This document shows positions 43,101 to 54,689 of a stretch of 64,000 nt of DNA, in pieces. This DNA comes from Marsupella aquatica (Eukaryota > Marchantiophyta). The stretch spans positions 13,516,001 to 13,580,000 of the forward strand of contig OZ316897.1 of the NCBI GenBank assembly GCA_973895155.1, in the 5' to 3' direction. Numbering within the stretch: position 1 is the stretch's first letter; each line of letters begins with the position of its first letter. Made by a program: the position numbers and the translations under genes. Under the pieces are notes generated by a model. That model was not told where the DNA came from and made no database searches. It saw nothing but the letters and a program-made list of their open reading frames with translations.

Positions 43101-43430
43101 AGGGTTATGTGGCTTCACCCCTGAATAATGCCTTGTAACCTTGTACACACATACAGAGGAAAATACCAAGGGTTATGTGGTTTCACCCATGAATAATGCC
43201 TTCTGACCTTGTACACACATACACAGGAAAATTCACCCATGAAGAATGCCTTGTAACCTTGTACACACATACACAGTAAAATACCAGGGGTTATGTGGCT
43301 TCACCCACTAATAATGCCTTGTAACCTTGTATACACATACACAGGAAAATATTCAGGAAGGGTTTACGGTTTACCCATGAATAATGCCTTGTAACCTTGT
43401 ACACACAAACACTGGACAATATTCAGGAAG
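43101..43430. repeat. Tandem repeat, ~55-68 bp unit
   Basis: Five imperfect copies of a unit containing AATGCCTTGTAACCTTGTAC and ACACATACACAGGAAAATAC, with GGTTATGTGGCTTCACCCAT, are seen. Unit starts include about 43103, 43171 and 43289, with a shortened copy near 43228 and a diverged one near 43355. Confidence 0.85.
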
Positions 43431-43439
43431 GGTTTATGG

Positions 43440-43660
43440 TTTGTGGACTGTGTTTTCACCGTCAATCACTTTGAAGGGTCTTTGGCATCCTAGACAGGGG
43501 ACCTCATCATCCATCGGGAATGGCATGTGGACTGTGTTTGCACCGTCAATCGCCTTTGGGGGTCTTTGGCATACTAGACAGGGGACCACATCAGTGAGTT
43601 TTCAGGATGGATCTCACTTTTGGGGGTCTTTGGCATCCTAGACAGGGGAATTCATCAATG
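43440..43660. repeat. Tandem repeat, ~85 bp unit
   Basis: GTGGACTGTGTTT(T/G)CACC followed by GTCAATC starts at 43443 and 43528. The core GGGTCTTTGGCAT(C/A)CTAG followed by ACAGGGGA occurs a third time near 43617. This array directly follows the preceding one. Confidence 0.85.
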
Positions 43661-44983
43661 AGTTCTCAGGATGGATTCGGTATTGCCAACGCCTTCCTGG
43701 GGTCTTCTGGTGTTAACTCCAATTTATTGGGTCTCTTGTCTGGAGGGTCGTGTCTCCGCCTTTTATTTCTTGGTAGGGTGGTATACATAGGATTTTCCCT
43801 TGTTAAGTCCGATTGATTGGGTGTATAGTTATAGTGAGTTCAGTTTAAACTTTTTGTCTGTTGATTTGCATGTCAATTTTTTTTACATTCTCTTTTACGG
43901 CATGGTGTCGCAATTTTTGCAGAAAGTTGCCACAAACATGACCGCAGAAGTTAAATTTATTAAAAAAAAAGTCTCTTCGTGTTTGCAGCGTGCCATGAAG
44001 ATGCGACGCGCTGTGGAGCCTGAAATTTTGGAAAGGATCCCTAATGACGGGACCAGAAAAGGGCCCCAGAAAGTATTTTCTTAAAAGTGTGTTGTGGAAA
44101 AGGTGTCTGGAAAGTAATTAAAAGTGTATTGTTCAGCCGATTGTGACCATTGGTTGGGTCATGTGCCTGGTTGAATGAGGCAGTCATACAAGATTGCCCG
44201 GGAAGAACCTGCTCCATCAGCAAGTTATCAATATGGGATTTGGTATAGCTAAAGGCATCCATATTTTTCTGTTTCGATTAGGTGGCAAGTGAGGCATAGG
44301 TTCTACCTGATTGTGCAGATATAGATTTTATAAAAAAAACTAGCCTATTCCTTTGGACACTAACTAGTGGTGGAAACACAAAGGGTCACATTTCATTTGT
44401 TGCCCCCGTCCATTTCTGCCCCTACCTGATTAGAGTCATGGTCTAGAGACTTCACTTTGTACCATAGCCATTATTCTAGCTCCTTTCTGTGATTACACAC
44501 AAAGATTTTGCAACTTTTTCTGTCTAAGGGGTGAGGGAAGATGACCTCCAGTAGACCACAGTGTTCGACTAAATGAGGATGTTGATGCCCTTTGCGGAGC
44601 TTCCGCTTTGACTGTGAACTGCTGCTTATTTCTGTAGACTACTTCAAGGGAAGCAATTCGATCATCTTGTGATCTTTCAAATTAATTGACAAACATTGAG
44701 ATTGAGAATCCTTTGGTTTCAAATTAATTGACGAACATTGAGATCCAGAATTGTTTGGAGAGACCTTCCAGCATGCATTTTACGTACATCAATCAAATCC
44801 AAAGACACGACATGAAAACTACTTTTCAAAGTGTCCTTGTTTCGAGTAGCGGTTTGATGAAGCTGGTGCAATTGGTGGAAGAAATCAATTGTGCAAGGAG
44901 ATTTCATCTACACACTAATGTCCATAGTAAGTGACATTGAGCGCTACTATTTTAGTGGAACTGTTGTCGAACATCTAGGGCAT
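43661..44983. other. Intergenic
   Basis: No gene is recognised. Sequence at 43690-43830 resembles the dispersed ATTGGGTCTCTTG family described elsewhere. A 41 bp tandem duplication with TTTCAAATTAATTGAC(A/G)AAC lies at about 44677-44745. Confidence 0.5.
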
Positions 44984-45320
44984 GTCAAAGCACTACCATA
45001 GTCAAGGTCTTATGGAAGTGATTAATTTGGATTCTTAACCTTACGAGGCGGCATGTATGTAGGTAGCCTCTAAATTTACTCCTGCCCACAAAATCATTTA
45101 TAATCCATGGCGGTATCTCAGTTATGACCCTGTTTTGACCAGCCATAATCAGATGTCCAAAACACTACCATAGTCAAGGTCTTATCCAAGTGATTAATTT
45201 GGAGTCTTACCCTCACGAGGCATGTATGTAGCTATCCTCTAAAATTTTGTCCCGCCCACAATCATTCTATAATCCTTGGCGGCATTTCACTTATGACCCT
45301 ATTTTGACCTGCCCTAATCA
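44984..45320. repeat. Tandem duplication, ~168 bp unit
   Basis: Two copies start near 44984 and 45153 with ACTACCATAGTCAAGGTCTT. Each contains GTGATTAATTTGGA, a CATGTATGTAG segment and TTATGACCCT.TTTTGACC. Sequence after 45320 continues with a second pair of related units (GTTGGACAC, GAGTGGAACTCTTG) to about 45510. Confidence 0.85.
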
Positions 45321-47674
45321 GATGTCCACGCAGTTGGACACAGGAGCAGCATTTTTGTGGATAGTAACTGACTTCGAGTGGAACTCTTGTCAAACATAGA
45401 TTTGATGACCAGGCAGTTGGACACGGTACTATTGCCATGGAGCATTGTTGATACTTCTAAGTGATGTTGAGTGGAACTCTTGCTGAACATAAATGAGATG
45501 TTCAGGCAGTTGACATGGCGGGGAGAGTGATGGGCTGGGTGTCAGGTCACCTTGAGGCCCATCTCATGGAAAATGTGGCCATAATCTAGTTGCCAGGGAG
45601 AGTTCTTCTAGAATGACATTTCCAAAGAGAAAGAAAGAGCCAGGTTCCATATTACAATGTTTAGATGTGTAGCATGACCTAGGGCCTTTGTCCCACTTTG
45701 CCCCCACACTCCTACACGCAACAAGTGGGCCTGGTGAGGCCCTTGAACTGACCATCATCCTGCCTTGATGTCCGAGATTGGAGGTGATCACGTTGATGCC
45801 TTGATGTCCGAAATTGGAGGTGATCACGTTGATTCCACAGCTATAGATGGTCTCAAGCCAATTCAAATGTGTGCAAGTGGACCAATGGTGTTTGCTCTTG
45901 AGCCAGAACTTGGCCTGGGTGCTTCCAATGCTCTGTTCTTAAACCTCCAAATGGCAGGTTGATTTCCCATCACTTTGTTAAACCTTCAAATGGCAGGTTG
46001 GTTTTCCCTGCGCCCGTGGGAAGGCTCTTAGCTTGAGGGGGCTATGGCATGTGGACTTTAATCCCTGAGGGCCCTTAGCTTTAGGGGGTTACACCTTTTA
46101 GCTCTCAAAGCGGCCATGGATTCTCAGGTGTAGACACCACTTGTGTTGATGTTATATTTTCATGAAAAGAAATCACCCAAGGCTCATAACCCTGAGCTAA
46201 GTGGCCAGGAGTTAAGTCCTATGACTTTGAACAAAATGCAAGGAAAACAATACACAAGGGGATTACAGATTTTAAGATCAACAGTCACAGAACAAGCCAT
46301 GCGCAATGCCCAGTAACAGCAATGGCTCTCAAGTGCAGATTGTTACAGTAGAGAAAGAATTCAAGGTAGTATAATGCTTATTTCCAGCCAGTTAGAGCAC
46401 GTAAAAAAATTTCTTGAGAAGGTGTAAACCTGGTCAAACCCAAACCGACCTTTGCCTTGACAGGGCCTAACTTTGAAAATAGTTGATATAGTGTTTTCTT
46501 TGTCAACCTTGGCTGCTGCCACAGTTTGTGTATCAGATTGTATTCTGGCCTCATCAAGTAATTTTCAAAGTGCTGACCTTTGGGTTTTCAAAATTTCTCA
46601 GGAAAACCCAGTTTGGTCCCCTCCTGTTCTCTTTTGCTAGGGAAGCTTCTACACCTCTGGCTTACACAGCCAGTGTTCATAGAGCAGAACCTGGGGGATC
46701 CATGTTACGAAAGTTAGTCAATATTGTTCCTAAGAAGGTAAAAAAGTGTACCTATTTTTATCTGCTAGCTTGGAGGTCTTCAGGTCCCAACACCCTATTT
46801 TAACTGTTTCCTTGGGAACTGTTTTGTTTCTTGTATAGAGGGACAGCCTTATCTTCCTGTGTTGGTCCTCATCGGCTTCTTTTGGCTGCGAGTGTCCATT
46901 GCTCTTCAGTCCACTCAGGCATTGACTTTCCTTCGTTGGTTTGAGGCAGTTAGTTTTAGGGCATCAAGTCAAATCCCTCTCTATAATCCTCCTATGCAAT
47001 TCACTTTGAAGCTCTACCAGGCTTTTCAGCTTGTCGCTCAATTGGGCTTTAGTTCTTTGGCCATGGGGACTGTAGGGCTTTGTGACTCTTGGGATTTCCC
47101 AGTTTTTCCCTATTAGTCTTCCCTGTATTGGGTTTTTGGCCTTTGCTATCATGTCTCCCAGCATTTTTGTTCCTTTGCAGTTCTATATATAGATGTACAA
47201 GGAAGTTATGGATTGATTAGGGAACATTCATGACATCAACCCCAATAGTCCACTACCAATAGCACACCTCAAAGTCTCACGCGGTTTCTATACTCAATGT
47301 ACTATAGAGCTATCCCTCTTAGTGCAAGACGTTTCTGTGAATATTACTTATTTTTCATTCCAGAAAATAATACAACGCCATACTATTGTTATACTGTTTT
47401 CCTTTCTAATTTTAGAAACAAGGTATACACTGAAAATTTGTTGTTTACATCATGACTTCTAACATATTCTTAGAATCTACATAACTGAATTATTTTTGAG
47501 GTTTCCCAAACACTCAAACAATTTGTCAATTAAGTCCAAATTAAGTTCAATCTATACAATTATTAATTGCCAAAATCTAGATGGCACTGAGGTAACTGAC
47601 CACCCTCACCCTGTCTTACACTAAAGAGACACTCTGGCATCCCACCCTTCAAAACTTTCCATCCAAATTAACTG
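45321..47674. other. Intergenic, dispersed-repeat material
   Basis: No gene is supportable. A perfect-length 36 bp tandem pair lies at 45762-45833. The stretch ~46860-47215 ends GTTCCTTTGCAGTTCTATAT followed by ATAGATGTAC and resembles the tail of the dispersed family also seen near 54.7 kb and 62.9 kb. Confidence 0.45.
45762..45833. repeat. 36 bp tandem duplication
   Basis: Units 45762-45797 and 45798-45833 begin GCCTTGATGTCCGA(G/A)ATTG and continue GAGGTGATCACGTTGAT. They differ at one or two bases, indicating a recent event. Confidence 0.9.
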
Positions 47675-47740
47675 GCTTAAGTTAGCTGGCTAGGAGATTA
47701 GCCTGGAACTGAAAGGTCCCAGAGTCAATCCCCTCCACAC
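47675..47740 (+). other. tRNA-like A/B box segment (possible SINE head)
   Basis: TTAGCTGGCTAGGAGATTAG (about 47682-47701) resembles a pol III A box. AGAGTCAATCCC (47721-47732) resembles a B box at a suitable distance. The intervening sequence does not fold as a complete tRNA, so this is at most a tRNA-derived SINE head. The element's 3' end is unclear. Confidence 0.3.
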
Positions 47741-48546
47741 ACATGGGTGTGGACAGTATATATATGTGAGTGGGATGGGTTTTGTGGATAGTGTATGGGA
47801 GTTATGATTATCTACTCGGCCCTTGATTGTCCATTTTGTGGCCAAAAGCTCTCCCTCCTGGTGTTGGTCCCTCTGTGAATCTGTGGGGCTCAGCCTGAAA
47901 TAGATTCCGATAAAGAATGTATGTCACTATTGGGGTGGAGAGAGTCTATTTAGTGTTCTTTTCAATTTCCTTGGGCAAGTCAAACAAAAACTTTTAAGGG
48001 TTGGAGGCGCTGTGTCCCTGCCCAATCGAAGCGACTAGACGTACAGTAGGGCTGGATGCCAGAATAATGCCAGAATTATTCTTTCCGTGCGGTGGTTACT
48101 TTGGTTCCATGGTGCCGAGTGCACTGTACTACTGTACCGTAGATACTACGTAGTAGTAAAGTAACAATATTTTTGTGCGCTCTCCGACAAAAGCATCCAT
48201 TCATTTCTTTCGTTTCACCCGTGGGATTGAGAAAAAGAACAGAGGTTCAAAAAGAGGCCAAATAAAGCAAAATGGAGTAAAAATAAAAGATGTGCACACA
48301 TGACAAACACAAACCTCAAAAGCAGAGTACCAATGGAAATCCCCAAAAGATGGAAACAAAAAAATTAATTAATATCTAACTCTGCAATCGTGTGATGATA
48401 ACTAAGTTTGTCCCATTTGGTATTGTAACTAAGTATGCAAATCTATATATTTCAAACTGTCAAAAACAAAGGACGCCCAACCCAACTGGGAAACATGATC
48501 CCTCAGACAAAAAATCCAATCAAGGAGGACAACCAAAGTATGCAAA
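47741..48546. other. Intergenic
   Basis: No gene or clear repeat is seen. The region becomes A-rich towards 48230-48400. Confidence 0.5.
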
Positions 48547-48765
48547 TGGGACATGTATGTTTCTCTAACAGGGCAAGTCGTCATTGAGGTGCACAGTACA
48601 TGTGACTGGAGCCCACTACAACATGACCAAAGTTTAATGAAGGAAGTGGACATGGATGTTTGATGGGGGCAAGTCATTGTTGAGGTGCACTACTACCCAC
48701 ATCTTTGGGGCTTGAGCCCCCTACAGTATCATCAAAATTAAATGAAGGAATTGCACTACTACCCA
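48547..48765. repeat. Tandem duplication, ~100-110 bp unit
   Basis: Copies begin near 48547 (GGACATGTATGTTT) and 48648 (GTGGACATGGATGTTT). They share GGGCAAGTC.T..TGAGGTGC, GGAGCCC/TGAGCCCCCTACA and AA.TTAAATGAAGGAA. Confidence 0.75.
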
Positions 48766-48874
48766 CTGCTAGATATCTACAATCTCGCCTCCTACTTGAG
48801 CACCCTCTAATGGCAACCAAATTTGTTGACAAAGGTGAGTAATGAGAACAAGTAATGAGGGTCTTATGAAATAA

Positions 48875-48966
48875 ACCCATTCATAAACATATATATATAT
48901 ATATACCACACTGCCTAAGGGCAAAAAATGCTGAACCCATTCATAAACATATATATACCACACGGT
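48875..48966. repeat. ATATAT-containing duplication
   Basis: CCCATTCATAAACATATATA extended by a TA run and ACCACAC occurs at 48877 and again at about 48936, with different TA-run lengths. On the minus strand it reads like the tail of the dispersed family. Confidence 0.75.
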
Positions 48967-49089
48967 CCCAAAGGAAAGCAACCCAATGAATGAAGGGAAG
49001 GAAAAGGGCCCAAGAAAAACAAGCCAAGGGGTCCCCAACCAAAAGCTAACAAAGGAACAAAGAACACCCTTTTGAAAGAGCACGTTTAG

Positions 49090-49275
49090 GCCAATAGGTG
49101 CTTCTCGAGTTGAACGAGCCCTTTCAGCCAATAGGTGCCTGTCCAATTGAAAGAGCTCTAATATTGGAATAGGTGCTTCTCCAATTGAACGAGCCCCTTT
49201 TACGCGAATAGGTGTCTGTCACTCTGTCCAATCCAAAGAGCCCTTTTACGAGATAATAGGTCCCTATTATGGGAA
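49090..49275. repeat. Tandem repeat, ~48 bp unit
   Basis: Units with AATAGGTG(C/T)(T/C)T(C/G)TC followed by AATTGAA(C/A)GAGC and a TTTTACG segment start near 49094, 49122, 49168 and 49207. Confidence 0.7.
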
Positions 49276-49612
49276 TAGGTGTCGTGGACGCTCTGTATGG
49301 GCATCGGTGTCGTGGGCGCCCTATTCTGGAACTAGGTGACACTTTTGAGTGTTGTCGAGTTTGCTACAGACGCCAAGTCACCCCGGCCAATGACAACTGG
49401 CGGCGCAGCAACGGAACTGAATGAAATGTCTGTTCGCATGTAGACGAGAGACGACGCCAGCCGTTTCTCTGTGTCTCCGGTATTGCAACATCGAGTCATC
49501 CAGCTTCGAGTCGACAGTTTCGGCCTTTCGGGATCTTCTTGCTCTGTTCCTGCGCGCGGTCTGTACTCTCATTGTCGTGTAGGGAACGATTTCAGCTCAC
49601 TGTTGTTCAGTT

Positions 49613-49732
49613 GGGTCATCAGCAGAGATTTGCCACAATCGTGACTGAGTCGGGTCATTAGCAGAGATTTGGCACAATCGTGACTGAGTCGGGTCAGAGG
49701 CAGAGCTTGATGCCACAAGTCGTGACGGAGAC
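49613..49732. repeat. 39 bp tandem repeat, three copies
   Basis: GGGTCATCAGCAGAGATTTG and CACAATCGTGACTGAGTC make units at 49613-49651 and 49652-49690. A diverged third copy runs to about 49732. Confidence 0.88.
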
Positions 49733-50681
49733 TGTCTTAGGCTAAGGAAGCCGCAACCGCGTCGGTTCCCCTTCATGAAGCACAATTCTGCTTTGGTCCA
49801 TTGGAGAGGTTTCCGTTGGTTGCTCGGGTGAGGTACGCGATTGATTTGTCCAGACGTCAGTGAGAAAGTGGAGTTCGCACTTCTCTACACAACAAGGATT
49901 GTGCCTGTCACTTCAGTGACAGGCGATTTACATGGTATGGTATTCCGATGAGAAGGTGGGTCCGCACTTGTCTGAAACAAAAGGATTTAGAAGGTATGAT
50001 GAGGTATTCAGACTGGAAATATGAATCTGACATGGACGTCAAACAAACAATTTAACACCTGGTAGTGGGGATGGATGGGGGTCCACAGCACAGGCGAAGG
50101 CGGGGCATCGTTAGAGTGCACGGTTACAAAGACAAGGTCTCCAGAAAATCACTACACGAAATGTCTAGGAATCGAAGAACATAACCTTAACAGCAAAAAC
50201 GGTTCAACGAAAGAGAATTTCGAAACCAACGATCGCTGTCTACTATCAAAAACGATCATATGTTGCAAAGCTTTCCTTCAGGAAGAGTCCACTATTCGGA
50301 AGGGTACAACCGCAAATACAACCGAGACTAGCGGCACAATTTCTTTCGTCCAGAAGTAAAGCCCATCACTGAGGTCCCATGAGAGGGGACGAGGAAAGAA
50401 CGAATGTATTTATCCTAAAGCTTACTTATTGTATTGCCAGACAGTCAATTACTGTACAATGTAGAAACACACCTCGCGCGAGGGGAAGAATCATAAAAAA
50501 TGTGGATGGTTTGACCAATTACCTACTATGCTCCCGAAATTTTTTAAGGACCAACTCTGCATCTAAGAAACCCTCTAACATTTCCAATTGGTGCTAATCT
50601 AAGAAGTAGATGTTCAATGTCCATATCTATAATTATGTCAAAAATGTCGGAGCAAACTGATTCCAAACTGATTCATCGTTA
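49733..50681. other. Downstream flank of the carrier gene, no gene assigned
   Basis: On the minus strand this is 3' of the dicarboxylate carrier and may include its 3' UTR. A 22 bp hairpin GCCTGTCACT-TC-AGTGACAGGC lies at 49903-49924, between two copies of a ~40 bp segment (GAGAA(A/G)GTGG..T(T/C)CGCACTT) near 49862 and 49951. The short plus-strand frame 50075-50359 is unrecognised and probably not coding. Confidence 0.45.
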
Positions 50682-51614
50682 TCACATCTGAAGTCCTTGT
50701 AGAAGAGACCTCAGTTGCTCGAGCGTCACAAAGAGCACCACTGAAAATGGACCCTGCCTCGTCACAGTAGGAATGAATCCTTTGTAGAGAGCCATGGGCC
50801 CTTCCTTAGAGATGGTCTTCAGTGCGCAATCCAAAGCACCTGAATATGGCGGCTTCTGTCCAGGCTGGACCTCCATGTTCATTATACGAGTTTTAATCAC
50901 GTCAATAGGATTCGAAGCAACGGATGTCACAAATCCAGAAACTACGCTAGCTGTAATGTGAGTGGCAAGACCATCCGGCATAATCTGTTTTTTTACGATG
51001 GAGTCCTTCACTTGATCGTATGTAGCAAGCTGAGAGGCTGTCACAACCATCGCCCTCTGCACTGTGGGACCTGATCCAGTCCATAGAGACGCCACGCCTT
51101 CCTGCCTGATTATCCTTACCAACGCATCTCCAACACCCGCATAATTTCTTCGCTGGTACACCGGAAGACGGCCATCCGCTTGCATTCTAACCAGAGCCAC
51201 ATCAGCAGGATTGCCGACGGCTGCGCCAACACCTCCTGCCATTAGACCCGCCGCAATTTTCTTGTGCAACGGAAGAGTCTTATCGCCAGAGGAATCCGTC
51301 CACTGACATTTGATAACTTCATAAAGACCGAGTCGAGTGGACGAGTAGAGCACTTGACGCAAGATGGAGGCCGTTACTCCCGAATACAGCGCCCTAACTC
51401 CTTCAGTTTGAACAACCTGGCGTCCCACGGTCAGAGCGTTCCCCGCCTGACGAGAATGTAAGTTGGAGGGTGAGACTCCGGCCAGAAGGTACGAGGCCGG
51501 GGCGGCGATCTCACCTTGAAGCTGCATTCGGACCTTGATCAGGTCCAATGGATGCGTAACTGATCCAGCCACAATGGAGGCCAAACCACCTTCAACGAAC
51601 CCTTTCCAACCCAT
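50682..51614 (-). CDS. DIC: Mitochondrial dicarboxylate carrier (DIC/UCP5-type)
   Basis: An inner mitochondrial membrane carrier that exchanges dicarboxylates such as malate, succinate and oxaloacetate with phosphate or sulfate. The single open frame encodes 310 residues from the ATG at 51614 (MGWKGFVEGGLASIVAGSVT), which matches the usual DIC start. A longer frame to 51665 adds 17 residues without family support. Three mitochondrial-carrier repeats are visible with signatures PLDLIKVRMQ (residue ~22), PADVALVRMQ (~140) and PIDVIKTRIM (~245), plus glycine-rich second-helix motifs. The second signature's acidic residue is kept. There is no intron, as in many plant DIC genes, and the stop is TGA at 50682-50684. 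It stands alone, with no neighbour suggesting co-regulation. Confidence 0.95.
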   Translation of the reverse strand: MGWKGFVEGGLASIVAGSVTHPLDLIKVRMQLQGEIAAPASYLLAGVSPSNLHSRQAGNALTVGRQVVQTEGVRALYSGVTASILRQVLYSSTRLGLYEVIKCQWTDSSGDKTLPLHKKIAAGLMAGGVGAAVGNPADVALVRMQADGRLPVYQRRNYAGVGDALVRIIRQEGVASLWTGSGPTVQRAMVVTASQLATYDQVKDSIVKKQIMPDGLATHITASVVSGFVTSVASNPIDVIKTRIMNMEVQPGQKPPYSGALDCALKTISKEGPMALYKGFIPTVTRQGPFSVVLFVTLEQLRSLLQGLQM

Positions 51615-53784
51615 TTTGGATCTGTAGTGGGAGAGGGCAAGAAACTCGAAAGAAAGAAACAACACGAGGAAAACGGAGAAAAGCCGACGCTCTCACCAGA
51701 GCGAATGTTTTCTCCGCTCGAGTTGCAAAGAGAACAATTTTAAGAAATCGATAGCACCGATTGTTGAAGCTGTAGACGCTACGTTCGTTGCCGACAGCAA
51801 GTCGGAAACGTCGTTCGTCAACTCCACCTCGGGCTCATGAAAACAATAATCACATGCAGTCTTGATAGACAGCAACTCGCAATTCTTCGCGGACACACCC
51901 ATAGCAGAGTAGAACACCAAAGCCACAGATAGATGGCACAATAGGTCACGCTGATTGCTATTTGAAGGGGACACAAACTCGCTCAACGCGTAAGATCCGA
52001 GGTCTGTCCGCCGCAAGGAAATTTCAAATCTGCCTCAATCAGACATACCACCCCACTAGTACCGCAGTGGCTCTCCTCAACAAGAATCACATGAAAAGTT
52101 ACAACCAGACGGAACACATGCTCTGGGCCAGAAATACACATGTGAAATTCCTCCCAGGAACGAGAGAACACCAGGCCCACCGCAATACGACAACGCGCTG
52201 CCGGTGGTGCTGGCTGTTGCCGCCGAACCGGGGCAGCAAATCAAGACGCGCTGCTCCAGCCGTTGTCCAGACATGAACTGCGGCCGAGCAAGCTAGGTGG
52301 TGGTCAGGAGAGCGCGACCGCCTGCCCGAAAGCGAAATAGGGCATGCGGCCGACTCCAGCAAGACTCTACTACCGGAGCTCCTCCGAGAGAGCAAGAAAG
52401 AAACCCCAGAATCCAGATCCCAGTCTCGCTGTACACGTGATACTACAACAGTAATCAAAGAATTTCCCTGCTCGTCCTGCAAGCGTGGCGCTCGCTCCCA
52501 CTCAAGCAACGCTTCCTGGAAAATTGAAAAACCAATAAAATACCGCGAACCGCCGCGTCGAATCACTCTTCGGTTCTTTGTTTCGGTACCAATTTTAATC
52601 ATATCATATCAAGTAAACGAACTCAAGGAAAGGCATTCACGAACAGTTCCACCCTGGGTCGACCTGCTGTTCTGCTGGCCCCAAGCTTGTATCTACAGTC
52701 TACTTCCTCCATCACCGACCGAGCTGGTGGTGCTGCTCTCGCCCTCCGTAGAACGCGGCTCGCCTCTGCTCGACTCGTTCGCCATGACTGTGGGACCAGG
52801 GAGCACATCAAACGAAAGAGCTACTACAGGTACATCAGGCTTTTTTTTAGTGGCGAAAATTCGCCAAATTACACATCCCCCAAAATCTTTCGCCACTTTT
52901 GGCGAAACTTTTTATTTTTCTTTCTCATTAGCGATTGTCCCCAGGCCCCATAATTCAGAATCTAAGGGTCATCCTTAACTCTAGGGAGATATGACAATCA
53001 GGAGAATAATCAAATAATGAATATTTTGAGCATCTTCTCCTTCACACATTGGACATTCGCCACTCTGGCCAAGAAGTGAAAACCTTAAAAAATAGGTTGC
53101 CCCTGGGTCATCACCTGAAGGTAGAGTCAGGAGGGCAGGTAACTGTAGAGAGAAGGCTCTTCCACAGTTCCACCTAGGGTTTCAAGTGACACCCGATGGG
53201 CCATTACCCCATGGCAGGCTTCGGGGCCTGAGCTCACCTGTTTGCGGTTTCCATACCTCAGGTGTTGGGGGGAGCAATACCCCGCGGATCCAAACTTAAG
53301 GCCCAAGTCACATGTGAAGGGTCTTTCACAAATGGCCCTCACTGTGGGTAGTGTGAGGATGTGAATGATCAAGGGAGACTTTTCTGGCAGCATCCCCTCC
53401 TGCGCCAGGCGACGGTGCAGAGTTTGGGGTCCCAAGGGCAAGGGCAGGAAAGTGTCAAGTCCAAACCTTTGCAGGTCCCGACCTCAAACTCTGCAATAAA
53501 ACAAAAGCTATGGGAAACATGTAGTGAAAAGAAGTTGCAAGGAGAAGATAGTGTTGGACAAAGAGATCTGCTTTCATCCAAACATTGAGGGACATTTTGC
53601 GAGCACTAAGGGTGGCTTTTTCAGGGCCGCCACATGTGCGTTGAGTCTAAATAGGGCAATTGACAATTACATTTCTTGTGTAGATACTGTACGAAATAAA
53701 GGTTACAGGTCCTTGTTAGTTCCATAATCAAATGTCCGTAAACTCATGATTTTTATCTTTTTTTCCGTGCCACATTTATGTACT
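51615..53784. other. 5' flank of the carrier gene and intergenic DNA
   Basis: The first ~1 kb upstream of the carrier (minus strand) is likely promoter and 5' UTR. A minus-strand frame 51693-52016 could be an upstream ORF but resembles nothing known. The 52099-52602 minus frame appears to be chance. Inverted pairs TGGCGAA-AA-TTCGCCA (52851-52866) and TTCGCCA-CTTT-TGGCGAA (near 52890) form two small hairpins. The rest has no features. Confidence 0.4.
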
Positions 53785-53934
53785 ATGATGACAGTCTGGG
53801 CTAGGGTTACTAGGCTGCCACCCTGCTCCCAGAATGCATAGAAAAGCTTCATGGCCTGGCTACCACCTGTCACATTTTCTTCACTTTCTGGTCACGGATT
53901 ACAGCCTAGTAACCCTGTGCCAGACCGTCATTAT
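53785..53934. mobile_element. MITE-like element with ~33 bp inverted repeats
   Basis: The left arm at 53785-53817 (ATGATGACAGTCTGGGCTAG, then GGTTACTAGGCTG) is complementary, with about five mismatches, to the right arm at 53902-53934 (CAGCCTAGTAACCCTG, then TGCCAGACCGTCATTAT). The total is ~150 bp with no coding capacity, the size and structure of a small MITE or hairpin element. A clear target duplication is not visible. Confidence 0.65.
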
Positions 53935-54689
53935 CCGATATGTTTAGTGACGCCCCGAGTCGGGCAGTGTTGCCATGGGGACAAGATTTGCCCCTTTCAT
54001 ATTCAATCCAACCTCTACTATGGAAAGTGCACTTGACACAATTGCAGATGGCACTTTAGGGTGTGTGAAAGGCTGGACAGGTGGGGAAACTAGTCAAACC
54101 CTTCATGAACCAAGTAACAAGGGCACCTCGCCAGCTCACTAAACTCCCTATTTATCTTGTGAAAATAGTTTGTAAAGGAAAAAGTGCTCCCATAACCCTT
54201 TCACTAATATTTAGTCCACAAAAGCTTGAATAATCCCTACATGGCGCCCTGCATCACACCCCGGCATCACACAAATCAAAAGATTATGGGCATAGACTTG
54301 TAGTGACTTTCTGCCTCATGACTTTGGGATCTTTGACACTCTATGTGTGTCATGGGAATTCGGATGGACATCACTGAATTTCTCCTTGAAATAATGGGTA
54401 TTCAAAAGTACCGCGTGACTTTACTCTTGAATTGCTTCTGCCCAGACTTTTCTCTTTTCTATTTTTCTGTAGTTAATGAGAATGGATGCCCTTTATACGC
54501 TGTGCAACGTATTTTCAGAATTGTCCTCCTCTTGTCTCTTGGTTAAAAACTAAAATTGTGCCTTCAAGTGTAAAAATAGGATAAAAAAACCAAATATAGC
54601 AGGTTCAAGGTCTTCACACTTGGAGTCAAGTCTAAATTGTAATATTTCTCAACGTTTGGAAAGGTTGTGATACTAACAAGTACATATAT
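53935..54689. other. Intergenic
   Basis: No gene or clear repeat is seen. Short frames have no recognisable similarity. Confidence 0.5.

Noticed and set aside
43101-43430. Regularly spaced repeats that could suggest a CRISPR-like array
   Set aside because: The units are 55-68 bp and imperfect, the 'spacers' are themselves repeated, and the context is plant nuclear DNA. It is an ordinary tandem repeat.
45765-45962. Small gene with a repeated SEIGGDHVD peptide
   Set aside because: The repeat is the 36 bp tandem duplication read in one frame. No other evidence for coding.
47675-47740. A functional tRNA gene
   Set aside because: The A and B box-like motifs are imperfect and no cloverleaf with an acceptor stem can be formed by eye.
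49903-49924. Rho-independent terminator
   Set aside because: The hairpin is strong but there is no following T run, and the genome is eukaryotic.
52099-52602. 167-codon minus-strand open frame upstream of the carrier gene
   Set aside because: There is no recognisable domain, Arg/Ser-rich composition, and it overlaps other equally long frames. Most likely chance in 5' flanking DNA.
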